From Hyalella azteca (lineage: Eukaryota > Arthropoda > Malacostraca > Amphipoda > Hyalellidae), in contig NW_025943840.1 of assembly GCF_000764305.2 (NCBI RefSeq), positions 1 to 64,000 of the forward strand: a stretch of 64,000 bases of DNA, written 5' to 3'. The notes beneath the pieces were generated by a model that did no database searches, was not told where the DNA came from, and worked only from the letters and a program-made list of their open reading frames with translations. Within the stretch, counting starts at the first letter, position 1. The number at the start of each line of letters is the position of its first letter. Below are positions 11,760 through 24,299 of this stretch, piece by piece. The position numbers and the translations under genes are program-made.

Positions 11760-13165
11760 ACCATTCAACTTAGATAAACATAGGGGTAGACGATGCTCTG
11801 ATCCCTTTATGGGTAAACTTACGTTCAAAGATAATTTTTCAGATAATATGAAACATTCCGAAATTTGATTCCTAACAGCTTACGTAGTTCTAAAAAATTG
11901 TTCGTTCCAAATTTGAAGTGTTAGCTCGTCACGAATTATTTTATGAATGGTGTATACCAAGGCACTGAGTCATAAACGCGACGATAATTGAAGAATAACA
12001 TTTACGGCTTAAGACCTGTATTATTTGGCTACAATGCAGTGAGATGTTTGTAATTTTTGCAAATTTAATGATTCGATTGTGACACCTAAAAACATAGCTA
12101 AGTATATACCTATAAGATAATATTTAGTTTTCTTTGCATTCATTAATTTGACAACTGCCAATTTGAACTATTATAGATGTAAGACTTGAAACACGTCTTC
12201 AAATATTTACCCCTGGCCATTTAATCATTTAAATAACATTAAAATGAAGTAATGATACTTATATGAAGCTCAAATTTTCATTCACTGAATTCACTGAATA
12301 AATGTTCAACTACATTCATCCATTCAAGTTTCTATCCTTAAAAGTCCATTTAATGTCTCAGTTAACATCTCCTGCTACAGATACAGAATTAAGGCACAAT
12401 TTCATGAAAGATTCAGATTAATAAGCAAAAATTTTGCAATTGATTATAAATCATAGCTGATATCGGTCTCGAAATAATGTTATATATTAAATAAGTAATA
12501 AACACATGGATTTTCAACCCAATCGAAATTAAATATTATTAAGCTAAATATTTCGACATAAATTAACGTTACAACTGAAACTTAATTCGATGTATATACT
12601 CATATTTCTTCCGCGTTTATTCCCTTCAACTCGTTTAATTGAAAATGAAGGGATTTTTTCCCTTGCGGCCATCATGATTGAGCACAGAAAACTGTTGTAT
12701 GGTAAACTCATCAAGAAATTAGGTTATTCCAACATCGATCAGAAACATAACTTAAAGAAAACCTCTAGCAAACCAAAGTACTTGAAATCTGCGCTCAGAA
12801 ATGAGTCTTAAGTTGCAGGGGCTCGGTTCGTTAATCTCCCAAAAAAATATAAAATCACTGTTTTAATAGGAATTGGTGCCCAAATATGACTTACATTAAC
12901 TTCATATATTCTATTCTGCATCCAACATCATTTAAGGCATGCACGTAATAAGGAAGTTAATTATGTGTAGATAAAATTAAGAAATTTAATACTCTTGCGG
13001 TCCGGTTAGTTAATAAATGTTGGTGAGCCGAAGCATGAATGCTATGCTGAGGCTGCACGACAAATCTGTTGCCGTACTTCCCAAATTACAAAGTTACAAG
13101 TTTGTAAGTCCAACAGTCAGTCACTGAAAGATTGTCAAGCTTAAACCAACAATAGCATGAGAGGA
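11760..13165. other. 3' flank of copy 2 and gene-free DNA
   Basis: Contains the likely 3'UTR and poly(A) signal of copy 2 (AATAAA at 12297-12302), then AT-rich DNA. The 73-codon ORF at 12590 has no recognisable features. Nothing else seen. Confidence 0.4.
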
Positions 13166-13227
13166 ATCGTCTCTACGTGTAGTTATGGCTACGTACGTGT
13201 AGCTATGGTTACGGGTAATCAGACCGC

Positions 13228-13535
13228 TACATGTTATTAGGGTCCCTATACCGGTACTCGGGCCGCTACGTGTACTTAGGCCACTCTGTGTACTTACGTG
13301 TACTTAGGCCGTTACGTGTACTTAGGCCGTTACGCATACTTTGGCCATTGCGTGAACTTAGGCCGCTACGTGTACTTAGGCCACTGAGTGTAATCAGGCC
13401 GCTACGTGTTATTAGGCCCCAATAGGTATATTTAGGCCGTTACGTGTTCATATATAGGCCACTGCGTGAACTTAGGCCGCTACGTGTACTCAGGCTACTG
13501 ATTGAACTCAGGCCGCTACGTGTACTTAGGCGAGT
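13228..13535. repeat. Degenerate minisatellite of about 18 bp (GGCCGCTACGTGTACTTA)
   Basis: Imperfect tandem units around GGCCGCTACGTGTACTTA, with variants such as GGCCGTTACG and GGCCACTGCG. Part of the array reads as repetitive PLRVLRPLRVL on the plus strand, a by-product of the 18-bp period rather than a gene. Confidence 0.8.
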
Positions 13536-14012
13536 TTAGATAGTATATACGGTCCATGGTTATAATTGTGTGATTGCTGAGCTACGAACACTGAACAAGA
13601 GCTACTAAATTAAGTCGACGGTCAAAAACGTTCGGTGGCTTCGAACGTCACATGACGTGAACGTATGGAGAAGATGACGTTAAATGTTGTCTGTCTTTAG
13701 ATAAGTTGCTTATAAGCGAATGATTCATGAGCATCCAAACTGATCTCATAATATCACCAAAAAAAACTATAGTAACGCTGAGTAATTAATTACAAACTTG
13801 TTGATGAGTTGAAAGACGTTTACACTCACGCGTGGAAGTTTATTTCTATCGATTTATTTTCATTCTTTCTAATAGTAAATTCCTTTTGTAATTTTAGTAT
13901 CATGTGATCGCTTAAATGGCAAAATAACTGAGAAAGCATCCTTTGAATTTGAAGAGGAGGCACGGTACTGCTTTTCTTGCGATTCATAATGCATCATTTG
14001 AGGAATGAATCT

Positions 14013-14176
14013 GGTATATATATAAAACCACTAAACAGAGAATGAAAAATCTACACTAGAACGTAATTTCTATTTCGGTAATGTTTTTGAACGGCACTTT
14101 CGTTGCCCAAAATCATCCTCACCATATACGCTTTACTTGTTACCAACGTTATCACACTCTCTTGGCATTTAGACTC
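14013..14176 (+). promoter_or_regulatory. Possible promoter and short 5' exon
   Basis: GTATATATATAAAA at 14014-14027 is followed by an ATG at 14082 and a donor-like CCG|GTAAGA after 14176. One frame reads a hydrophobic, signal-like KIILTIYALLVTNVITL, but that frame has no ATG; the ATG frame is not hydrophobic. The next acceptor-like site (ttctccag, 14277-14284) leads into a short open segment (14285-14523). This could be a decayed first exon. Weak evidence. Confidence 0.2.
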
Positions 14177-15189
14177 CGGTAAGACCCCGATTAAGTTTTT
14201 TGGAATTGTATGTATTAAATGTATTCGATTACTTGTATAAAAAATGGTCTTATTCAGTTAACATATACTATATTATTCTCCAGACCTCAACTTCAAAGGA
14301 CGTAAACCATGATTAGCTTAGGCACACTCTTTTTAACAATGAAACTTAGTCAATGGCAAAATCATTGCCAAGGTTTCGTTGCTATGCAAGTTCGAGTTGC
14401 TGGTAAAGAACGAACCTCCTGCCCTCCTTTTGTGTTACTGAATGCCGCAGATATGTACGTCGCAGATTACTTACTTCAGACAACAAAAGGAAAAAATATA
14501 AACGGCTTAACGAAAATTTATTAATTTCAATTAGATGCAATGCATCAAGCTTGATATAAAAACACTAACAAAATTTACTTCGCAAGAAATTGCAACTAAT
14601 GTCAAAACGTCGAGTCGCTGAACAGAGTGCGAGCTAAGGTTCCGACGTGCAGACTTGGATGTCAACGTACGTACTTGATGCTGACGCGCGCACTATAGTA
14701 AACTCCTGCTTCTCGGAATAATTTTCTCCAAATGAACCGGGACAACCGGGACGAGACGAGAAATTACTGGGAAAAAGCGGAAAAGAGGGTAAAATTTATC
14801 CCAGGACAGGACTTGTGTCCTGGGACTTAAAATCTTGTGTCCCGATAATTATTAAACGACACGAGACAGATATGAAACGAGACGCGACATAACGAGACGA
14901 GACTTGTCTTAAATATTCAAGACAAGACAAGGTATTCATTACCAGACGAAAGCTCAACGAAACATTCCGAACGCGTGGTTAAAGAATACCAAGTTAACTT
15001 TTGATTGTCAATGAGCAGCTGCCAGTTTGGGCATGTTAGGCGACATTTGGCTGCCATACTAATTTAGGAGATAAATTAGTGGGCGGATTTGGCGCTATTT
15101 GGCTGAATATTAAGTGATTGATGTTGCTGTTGATCCTTCAACCGCGCATGACGTTCAGTGCGCTTAAATAAGTGTCATCATCGCGTGTC

Positions 15190-15660
15190 GGTGACGCAGT
15201 GTCGATCGGCCAGCTGCTTGGTGGAATGTGAATGGACTTTCTTAGGCCCTGCAAAATGCCATGAATCAGATGTGGTAAATGGAAATATTTCAAGGAGCGA
15301 AGAACAAGCGAGTCCCATGTTGGCTGAGATATAAATCAGGCCAACAGTCGGTACAAACTTTGTGGCGATATTTACAGGTTCAATGATGGCAACACATCGG
15401 GCATGTGTAAACACCTTTTTCGTGCCGACGCTGGTTAGTTCCTAGGCTGGAGAAACATAATGCAGAAACTCTGAATGGCATTAGACGAACTTGAAAACAT
15501 CGGCTTTGAAGATGAGGCTTTATTGAATTTTAGAAGTCGAGTCTTCCATGAGACTAGTAGACGAATACGCTGTAAATTTTGATGCCGTTTAACCAAAGCC
15601 AAAGTTAACACCCAGCGAAGGATTGAAGACTCGTACGCCTTCACCACCTGTATCCTAACG
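15190..15660 (+). pseudogene. Degenerate coding-like segment, family unknown
   Basis: The plus strand shows successive protein-like runs in different frames: one over about 15190-15325 and one (LDELENIGFEDEALLNFRSR) at about 15480-15575, then one with SEGLKTRTPSPPV near 15610-15650. Stops and frame changes interrupt them. This pattern suggests an old retro-pseudogene or transposon piece. I do not recognise the family, and the minus strand is also open over 15178-15414. Confidence 0.2.
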
Positions 15661-16720
15661 TAGCCATAGCTTTGGAAGGTAGTGAGGAAGATATGGTATA
15701 GGAGGCAGCGTAATAAGCTTTCCCTGACGCCGGTTGCTCGTCAATGAATGTACATGATGGGCTAAAAGTCACTGAACCATTTAAATTTTAAATAACTTTT
15801 TTATTTCAACAGTTATATGCATGAAATTTTAATATCATAAAGTTTAGGCAGTGGAAAGGGATTTTCTAACACAAATTTGATTTTATTCTCATTACAAAAA
15901 TACTTTTAGAAGGTTTAGAAACTTTATCGTTGTGAAAAATAACATTCTGCCTACATATGCCTTCCATTTCCTTCTTCACAAATTGCAGCTCTTTCGGTTA
16001 CCTCAGCCATAAACTTTAAAAGTTTATGGGCTTACTTCTTTTATTTCTCTAGTGATGTTATCCTATAGCCAATAGGTGAATCCATTAAAGATTGCGGCTT
16101 GTTGGCACAATCTTGCAGTTGCTTGTGGTTGTTGTTTCTTACATTGAAATGCCTTCGATAAGCTCTTTGGGTTTGAATTATTGAGCCTTGATTTGATAAT
16201 AAAATTTTAAAATTTTTGTACGTTGGACGGTACTGAATTTCTCCATAATTAATTTCCAGGTTTAAAAAATAATAAATATTAAGAAACTGAAAAATATTGA
16301 GAAATAAAGAAGATAAAGAAAAGCCTCTGAATTAGCATTCCAGATTTCAGCCTTCTATCTTATTTAGGAGATGAGTTATAGTTTGGAGAAATAGTGAAGA
16401 AACTCCATGGGACTGGACGCGGCCTGACAACGGCACCTCAGCCTCTTTATTTAAGATAGGCCTATACGCCACCAAATCACGAGTCGATGGTTCTCGATAC
16501 GTGAACAGCTCGTTATGTTTAGCTCGTTATTTTGAACCCATTATATTGATATTTGCAGGTGCAACTCCAATCTCCTTTTCTTATTCATGAAGTCACTCGT
16601 TTGATCATCGATTATGTCAATTTCGGGCTCCTGAAAATCATCTTAGAAAATCTTGAACAATCCATCATACGACTTCTGGGACCTATATCTTACATTTACA
16701 TTGAACAATTATTTATTCAG

Positions 16721-17856
16721 GCGTGACTGAACCACGTAAATTGAGTGTTACCACCGACGAGATGCCTTCTCTGAGGTCATCTGCTTCATCAAGCTCATCA
16801 ATTGCCAATATTCCAAGCGGCATCGAGGGCTTCACTTTGAAAATTAGTGGACACCGGTTGAAAATACCATCGAGCAGCGATCTAGGTGTAGGTGAGATTG
16901 TATAATTTGGGTTCTCAAGCCGGAAAAGTAGCAGCATGCGTAGCATAATGGTCAAAATTCATAAACTTGAAAGCGATCGGTTGTCTTAGACAATAAGTGA
17001 TAGCTCGATGCACAGGATATTGTCATTCTTGACCTAAGCGAAGTGAATTAAACAATTTTAAACTATCTTGCTTTGTACCACCTAAAAATACTGTTTGCGG
17101 TCAAATTACCTGGTAATTACTGTAAAAACGCGAATATTTCAAATACTTATGGCATTCGGCATCAAAAATCCACGGAAAACTTTAATCTAAATTAATCCTA
17201 CCAAAAATAACTCAACAATGCTTATTTCCCTAAATCAAGATAGAAGGACATTTGAGATCATTATTCCATCATTTCCAGATTCATAATCGCCGGTTTTCAT
17301 CGCTGAACTAGAAACGGGAAAAGTGCTCAAAATATCACTAAAGCAGCTGTGGGAAGTGATGAAGCGCTGCGCTGAAGTAGATGGTGAAGAACTCGGTGTG
17401 GTTGACGTGTACAAAGCTCCCTTGACGGGAGGTCAGTCGGTTCCCGATCCAAGAGGACGTGTTGTTGAACGCTGGCGTCTTTATCACGAGTTCATAACTA
17501 TAGGCATCGGACGAGCTTACTGGTCCTTTGAGAGGATAAGAGAGGGCATCTTGGTGCAAAGAAGTCGTGACCTAGAAGCTGTCGTTAGGAAATCAATGAA
17601 AAATGACAGATACAAAGTAAACATCGCGTTAAACGCGATTCCTTCTGTAAGTCTTGGCCCGATCAAAAACTTAAGGACTGTCAAAGACTTAATCCCGGCG
17701 TTGGATGAAGTATTCAAGTTGGTACTCAGAACTCGGTACCACTTGGTACTCAGAAACTGCCAGCATTTCGTAAGTAGGATTCTTCGACGCTTACGGTGCA
17801 ATTGGAGACAGCCAACTTTAATCGTTCTTGACATGATTAACCAACTTTTCTATTGA
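16721..17856 (+). CDS. LRAT/HRASLS-like protein, copy 3 (224 aa if a shifted acceptor is used)
   Basis: Exon A begins after attcag at 16720, with ATG at 16762 and donor G|GTGAGA after 16891 (130 coding nt, phase 1). The sequence aligned with the copy 2 acceptor (tttccag, ending 17278) would give a stop after two codons. An acceptor 33 nt further (gaactag, ending 17311) restores the frame: exon B 17312-17856 is 545 nt and the product is 224 residues. From VLKIS to the NCQHFV box the protein aligns with copy 2 without gaps; the putative catalytic His (YHEFITIGIG) and Cys (LRNCQHFV) are both kept. I found no TATA/TCAGT block or 5'UTR exon upstream like those of copies 1b and 2, so expression is unclear. 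It may be a functional paralogue that lost part of its linker, or a young pseudogene. Confidence 0.55.
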
Positions 17857-17929
17857 ACAGTAGAGTTGTACACTCAAAAAAATTAATGGGTCATACTGCC
17901 CAAACACTGGCACACTGTCTGCACTTAGT

Positions 17930-18020
17930 TCTGATACACCCCTTTGCCGGGCTAATCTTGGTTAGAATGACCCACACAAGAACAAAAAGTTTATCGCTAT
18001 TTTGACAAAGTCTCATTAGT
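17930..18020. repeat. Dispersed repeat with GACCCACACAA core, copy 1
   Basis: Shares TGCCGGG, GGTYAGAATGACCCACACAA and GACAAAGTC, in order and spacing, with 60069-60145. It is a non-coding short dispersed repeat whose ends I cannot define. Confidence 0.45.
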
Positions 18021-19584
18021 TTCTCTAAGCGCATACACGTACGTTCTTTTAAACAGTTTTCGATGAGTTTTTGCCACCGGTTTTCAAGCTGATATAGGTT
18101 GTCGGACAGATTTGATTTCTGTTATTCGCATTTTGTGCCATGTGAATATTTGTTGGGAATATCAAGTGTCAGCTCAGCTACTTTAATGATGATTTGAAGG
18201 TAAAGAATTTATAAGCAAAGTAAACATCAAGGCCATTAAAACTTTTGGAGTGAGTATATGGTAAAATTGTTGATAATTTCCTTTTAAATTCTTAGTTACT
18301 TTGTGATTTGAGCCAAATAATGATATAAGTACGCGTACATTCATCAATTAGCCAAAGTTAACAATTTAGCTGTACAAAAGTACGATATTCAGTCTCTAAA
18401 CTCGATTATTACTTATAAAAACTATATTAGCGCTGCTTCTTTTACAGAATTTTTTGTGTTCAAAGCTTATTCGATATTCTTGACTGTGCTACCCTATCAA
18501 TAGTAATACTTAATTTATAGCGTTAGACATGCTGAGCATATCTCTTTTTTGGTAATCACGAATTCAGCATTTGATTGCAACATGATGAGTGAATTTAAAC
18601 GAAAATTGCAGAGATAATTCGGGAATTAATATCATCTATGAGAATATACAGTGTTCACCACTTGCAACAGTAAGATAATCACATTAAATTTAAAGAGTTC
18701 CCAAATATTAACTCAGCTGGCCACGTGATTAGCACCACTGAGTCCAGCGAAACATTAAAGTAAAAAAAATTCACCAACATTATAGCAGTACATTTGTGCA
18801 GTAAAATTAAATAAACACCCGATAAATGGTAGTTATATGTGAAAAATGTATTACATGAAGCAGCATCTACAATAATATGATTTTAAGAGTTCCATAATCC
18901 CTTAACAGCGTCTCACGCTAATTTCTGTCCAAAATTAGTCATGTAAAACGTTAAGTATTTTCTAACTAATGTGTAAACATCAAATATTCCACCACAAAAA
19001 CTCATGCTTACTGACTTCTATGATTGTGCTCTTCATCGATGACATTGCAACTGCAAACCATTTAATGTTCCAGCACAATACGCATATAACACCTACTTAT
19101 GCAAGTCTGCCTGATTGCAAACGGTTTTTCTGCTGCATCATATTCGATTAATACTTCAGCCTCCCGCTATTTTCTGTCAACCATCGTCAACATTGCCAGT
19201 TTGTTTCAGCTAAAAAGCGTCTTGCATTACCTTTGATTTATTTGTCGCTATTACATGTTCGGGCGCAGCGTGTTTTCGCGTTCATAGTCGGCAAATTACG
19301 AATTTTTTGAGACTCGAATCCGAGCGATGGAACGGTTTGAGTTCGACTGCAGAACATTGTATTAGGATTCATTATTTTCTGAAATATAGAAAGTTCTCCA
19401 CATTTTCCAGAGAAGTCAAATGAAAAGTCATGAAGGCAAAATTTGGAATTGCTTCGCATCGACTAATAGGTATGATGAGCGCGTAAAGCAATTATACGTT
19501 CGCATCACATATTCGGAAACAATGTAACTCCATTTAAAAATCATTAGTTACGAAGAGCATTTAGGAAATACCAAGCCACTTCGT

Positions 19585-19890
19585 TGATGTTGTTAGCCCA
19601 TCCTTGCAGTGGCGACTAGGGAGGGGGGGGTGATAGGTCAGTTTTTCCGGGCACTTGGCGCCACTGGTATTTCCACGACCATCACTGGCTCGCTGACCCG
19701 CCAGAACCATTTTTGCATAAAACAACACCCTGGACGAGCCAGGTACTCATTTATCAAACAGAGTTGGGTGAATGGCTGAGTTGACCATGAGCTGAGCTTC
19801 CCGGGAGAACTTGTCCTCAGAGGGACTCGAACCCGGGCGCTGGGTGCGAGAGACAGAGTCTCTCACCACTGCAGCGCCACAGCTCGTCGG
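19585..19890 (-). mobile_element. tRNA-derived SINE, 306 bp, with perfect 12-bp target duplication
   Basis: Read on the minus strand, the element starts with a tRNA-like head: an A-box-like TGGCGCTGCAGTGG and a B box GGTTCGAGTCC, as expected for RNA polymerase III transcription. A G+C-richer body and an AT-richer tail (CTAACAACATCA) follow. It is flanked by AAGCCACTTCGT at 19573-19584 and again at 19891-19902, a perfect target-site duplication. The intact duplication indicates recent insertion. The tRNA of origin could be a serine or leucine type; I cannot decide. Confidence 0.85.
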
Positions 19891-20222
19891 AAGCCACTTC
19901 GTCGGAATTTGCGCTGGGAAACGTGACTAATCGGATAGGAATAATTATTGTACATATACGTTTTTCGTTGCTTCGATTTTTTTTATCCTCTAACGCAAGA
20001 GAATGTATATAAAATATTTTTTAACAATGTGTCTAATATATGCGCGAAGTTGAGATACAGTAGAAAAATACTGGCTATTTGTTCTTTATCGACGTTAATC
20101 GTAATGCATTTGGTCTCAGAAACGTTCTTTAATAGATGTCTCTGAAAAGTCCTATATAATTCGCGCGTAATGTTAATGGTAGGGGAATTTATATTGAAAA
20201 TAAGTGCAGCCCTATTATTCAT

Positions 20223-22950
20223 TACTGATCATGGTCAAAGCTACACGTATATGATTAAGCATCAATTGTTAAGCAGAAATCATAAATTTTATTCTCTATT
20301 CAAAGATATTCCATTGCTTAGAAAACCTGCTAAACATGCAATTTGAGACTGAGAATGTGGATTTTAGATCTTGCGTCCGAAAGATTAGAGCATATAAATA
20401 CCCAATATCCAAGAGATTTATCATGAATCAATTCACAGTAACACGCTACGCTGGTACCGATTTATAGCCCCTTTTATGAGTCACATCAGAAAGTGACGTG
20501 ACTACGTAAATTTATGTAACTTAAATTTATCGGTTTATGCAGTTCAGCAACTTGATTCAATATAATTTGGTGGGAATTGTTGTTTGATTAAGTAATAGCA
20601 GTAAATCATCTAGCTTCCATATCACAGCATTGTCCGGTGTCAATCAGGCATCTCTTTCTATTCATTATAATTAAGACGCAGTATTCACTAGACGTGTAGA
20701 GATTGAGGGAAAAGTACTAGACCTGAGTCAGCGGAACCCGTGTTTCTATAAAAGGGCTGAGAAGCATGTAGTATAAGGCCCCCCAGAAACTGCGTGCCGC
20801 AATGTAATAGCGTTAGAGCAACTCCGACCTAACGGTCGACGTCTCTGCCTTTTGCCATTAATATAACTCTCATGTATAATCACCCTCAAAAAAAATAAAT
20901 TCTCTGGATAGATGGTGTCTTACTTATCACTCACGCACTTTATAGTCAACGAATCCAGGGCCTCAGGTGGCGCTTAAAATTGCGCCTGATAGCATAGTTT
21001 ATCTATATTTAAATCTATCTTTATCTATTATCATTTTACTATCTATAAATGTTCTTATTACAGCATCGGCTCTAAGATGAGATAACATCTGACATATGGC
21101 AGTTACCCTTAATATTCTTGTTCTGTTTCCAGAAAGTCTATTAATCCCACAATTTTTGCGTGCACAAACTGACTAGATAGGTTGCCTTTTCGTTCGGTTT
21201 TGTAGTGGTCGAATTTCATACACTGTAACCATTTTAGGCTTAACGACAGGCCTTTTGGCCAGATCCATCCGAACTAACATTGAAGCTCTAAAGCTACAGA
21301 ATTTTTCGCGAGTCTACTGTGTATAATTAAGGTTCACCAAAGCAGCAGGGTATTCATGCATTTGCAAAACCTTGGGAGAACCAATATTGGATAAGTGCGT
21401 TGCAGGATCAAAGCCGTAGTAAGATGTAATAAATCTATGATATCTAGATTCGACGACTGGCCACATTATTCCACATCGAAAACAATCAATTTTAGTAATA
21501 AAACTGAACATATACCGCCGGTATATATGACAAGTCTGTTCTTGAACAAGTTTGTTCTCGAGGCCTCTTCGACTTCAGCAGTCAGTTCTGTGTTTTATTG
21601 TTATCCAAAGTCAGTTCTGTGTTGTTAAAAAATGAGTTTATGTTATCAGTTATGGATAAACGTGGCTGTAAATAGTTGACCATTCAAGGCCGTACATGGA
21701 CCCGAATTTATGACTAAGCCTTTTATAGCCTCAAGTTTCAAAAGGAGGCATAAATTGGTTTTAAATCAATATTGCAAACAGAAACATTAAGTTGCATCAA
21801 TGAAATAATGAAGCAATTTCATTTCCAGAATATATGTGCACTTTGAAACGCCGAATAATCCGTTCAGATGTCGTTATAAATGTCTCTTGTCCCAGTCGAA
21901 TTCCCAGATCAAATGCTCTTCGACAATGTCTATATAAAATTATCACTAATAATCTTATACCTTTCAAAATGTAACCTTTCAACTGACTATTCCAAACATG
22001 TCTCCTGAAATAGAGAGAAAGGGCTTATTAACGCTTCTTTACCCATGTTAAGTCTTGATTGATACTTGATTTTCTTGATCATGTCATGTTTGAGACATAT
22101 TATATTATATATTAATTTGGGCAGCCTGGCAGGCTGCCTCCAGAGCCTCTTTCTACCCGTGCTTGAAAACTAATTTAAAATTATCATTGTTTTCTTATGC
22201 ACTATATTGGCGGGTAAATTTTCCTGCAATGAAATTAATTTATCAAATTGGGCGACATGAATCGAATGTTTTTGACATTTCTTGCTGGCAAGCGATCATA
22301 TAAAGCTATCGGGAACCCTGGCTTAAACTGTACCCTGCATATCTGGTACATTTAATTAAATTATCACGTGGCTTTTAAACTCATTCAAGTGGCACCAAAT
22401 TGGCCAGCTAGGTCAGTCATTGAAAGAAAATACAGTGACTCGGTAGCTTTACTCACTTTTCTGATATTCAGCTCATTCGCCAACCTGCTGCTATTCAGTT
22501 CGGGATGCAAGGATATGACACCTGTGCCCATTTGCCATTAAAGTATTTTGCAGGAAATGTCGCGTCGTTAAATTACAGATGAATCTGTGAAAGGAGGAAT
22601 TGGAAATAAATAATGAAAAATCTGAATTTGTTATACGCACGTTTTCCCATCTTTTTTATGCTTGTTTTTGTCTTTTCTAGCATCGTTCAAGTCTTTACGA
22701 TACGCAATCTTAATAACTGACTTTATGCCGTTATCAAAGAAATATAAAGAAATTCATATGCACGAAGATGCTTTGAAAAGTTCGTGGAAAAATAACCGCT
22801 TGAAAAAAACAGTCAAGTTCATAATGCTTATTTTCCAACATATGCTTTAACTATGTTTTAGCAATTCAGTAAACGCTGATACCAGTCATTGAGTTCATCT
22901 GTGTAAAACTGTGAGTCGTGCGATTTGAACCATTTATGACAGCATTTTTT
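20223..22950. other. Gene-free stretch
   Basis: AT-rich DNA with short ORFs only. TATAAAAG at 20747-20754 is a good TATA match but no initiator, exon or frame follows convincingly. No repeat with definable ends is seen. Confidence 0.4.
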
Positions 22951-22956
22951 ACTGCT

Positions 22957-23300
22957 TCAACGGACGGAAACTGCATGGTACATTTCAATTATTCTTTCAG
23001 GTTTAAAAATAAAATGAAGTCGGATAGAGTTGAATCGTTGATATAAGGTGAATGTCAATGATTTGCCATCGAAATTCGCGTAGCACAACCCTTGTCTCTG
23101 GGCGTCATGCGCAAGAACATGGTCGTGATGGAAGAGGACCTGCTGATGCCGCTTTTCTTTACGTTTTCCAGCGAGGTTCATCTTTGGTCTCATTTCTTCC
23201 GCTTCAGAAACGACTAATCCATTTGAAGGTTGCGAATTTCTTTGAGGCACTGTCACCAGAAACTTGTTCCAGAGAGTCAAGGATTCGGCTGTTCTGTCAC
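22957..23300 (-). mobile_element. Mariner-type transposase relic
   Basis: The minus strand reads WNKFLVTVPQRNSQ, then an Arg/Lys-rich stretch, then VLFHHDHVLAHDAQ. In mariner transposases a VPxGxTVN motif is followed by a short helix, an RRKRP-like run and the hHHDNAPAHT motif that carries the second catalytic Asp. All three appear here in the right order within about 80 codons, but degenerate (HHDHVLAHD for HHDNAPAHT). Nothing of the N-terminal DNA-binding domain or terminal repeats is recognised nearby, so this is a dead internal fragment. Confidence 0.65.
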
Positions 23301-24043
23301 CAAAGCTGCACCTGTGAATTTGATGTTTGAGCTTTCTCGTTTGAGTCAGATGTCATGTTGCTTTAATTGTTGCCGCTTTTAAAATGGCGGCAACCGTTTC
23401 AATGAAAATTGTAACATTAATTTATGTAGGTTTATGCATAAAGAACACTTTATAACAAGATGGTACATGATTGTTTTGGTTCACTGACGTCATATTCATT
23501 TCATAGAATTTTCAGTTATATTCTTTTTCCATAAACTCCTTGAAGCCCCCCCCCCCCCGTTAATGCATCAGTAAACTCGTATTAGCTGTCACTGCTCCTT
23601 TAAACTGAAAGTAAATTGATCTTCGCAGCGTCATGTAAATAAAACATATTGAGGAGACATACATGAGTCAAATCAACAAATTGCTTAAACTTGTAAATTG
23701 CACACAAAAAAGTCTGAATAAATTCATTCTTATTCATGGCGGTACTGTAAAGTGATAAAACACGACTGCACACTAGCGCACTTTCACTACTTTATCGGCT
23801 TATCACAAATCTAAGGAAGGTGAGTGCCTGGTGAGTCACATCTGGCTGTCGTTGAGGCTACAGGGTGAAGTAATGTCGATTTAATAATCTCCTTACGAAA
23901 TAAATGCACTAAATCGTCAAATTTATGAATGAGATTTGAAGCAAGGAATTAATTCATTTTTTGCATTTCCAGCAGACGTTTCGATATTTTACATTCATAA
24001 AAGCTATCTAGTCAATGTAGCAAAGTTTGAGCACTGCTCCAAT

Positions 24044-24289
24044 TCACGAAAACAACCACCATATGCAAGGAACGGAAACAAAACAAACGGTACTTAAATT
24101 AGTGTTAATGATTAGTGCGGTGCGTTGTTTCGACGCACATTTATAGTTTTTAAAGACTTGAGTTTCATTAGAACTTGCACTTGCAATCAAATTTCTAAGC
24201 TTATTCCAATGATAAATATAACGAACTAGAAATCGTTGCCCAAAGAAATGAATTGAACAGTGCACCACCGGGTAAAAAAATGGTCTCAT
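24044..24289 (-). mobile_element. C-terminal tail of a CR1/jockey-type ORF2
   Basis: The minus-strand reading FFGQRFLVRYIYHWNKL, followed by an IASASS segment and VFKNY, fits the end of CR1/jockey-like ORF2 proteins, where the pattern is F..R..N.WN.LP..VV.A.S...FK. The upstream reverse transcriptase is absent, so this is a short 3' remnant of the kind left by 5' truncation. Confidence 0.5.
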
Positions 24290-24299
24290 ACTCAGTTAA

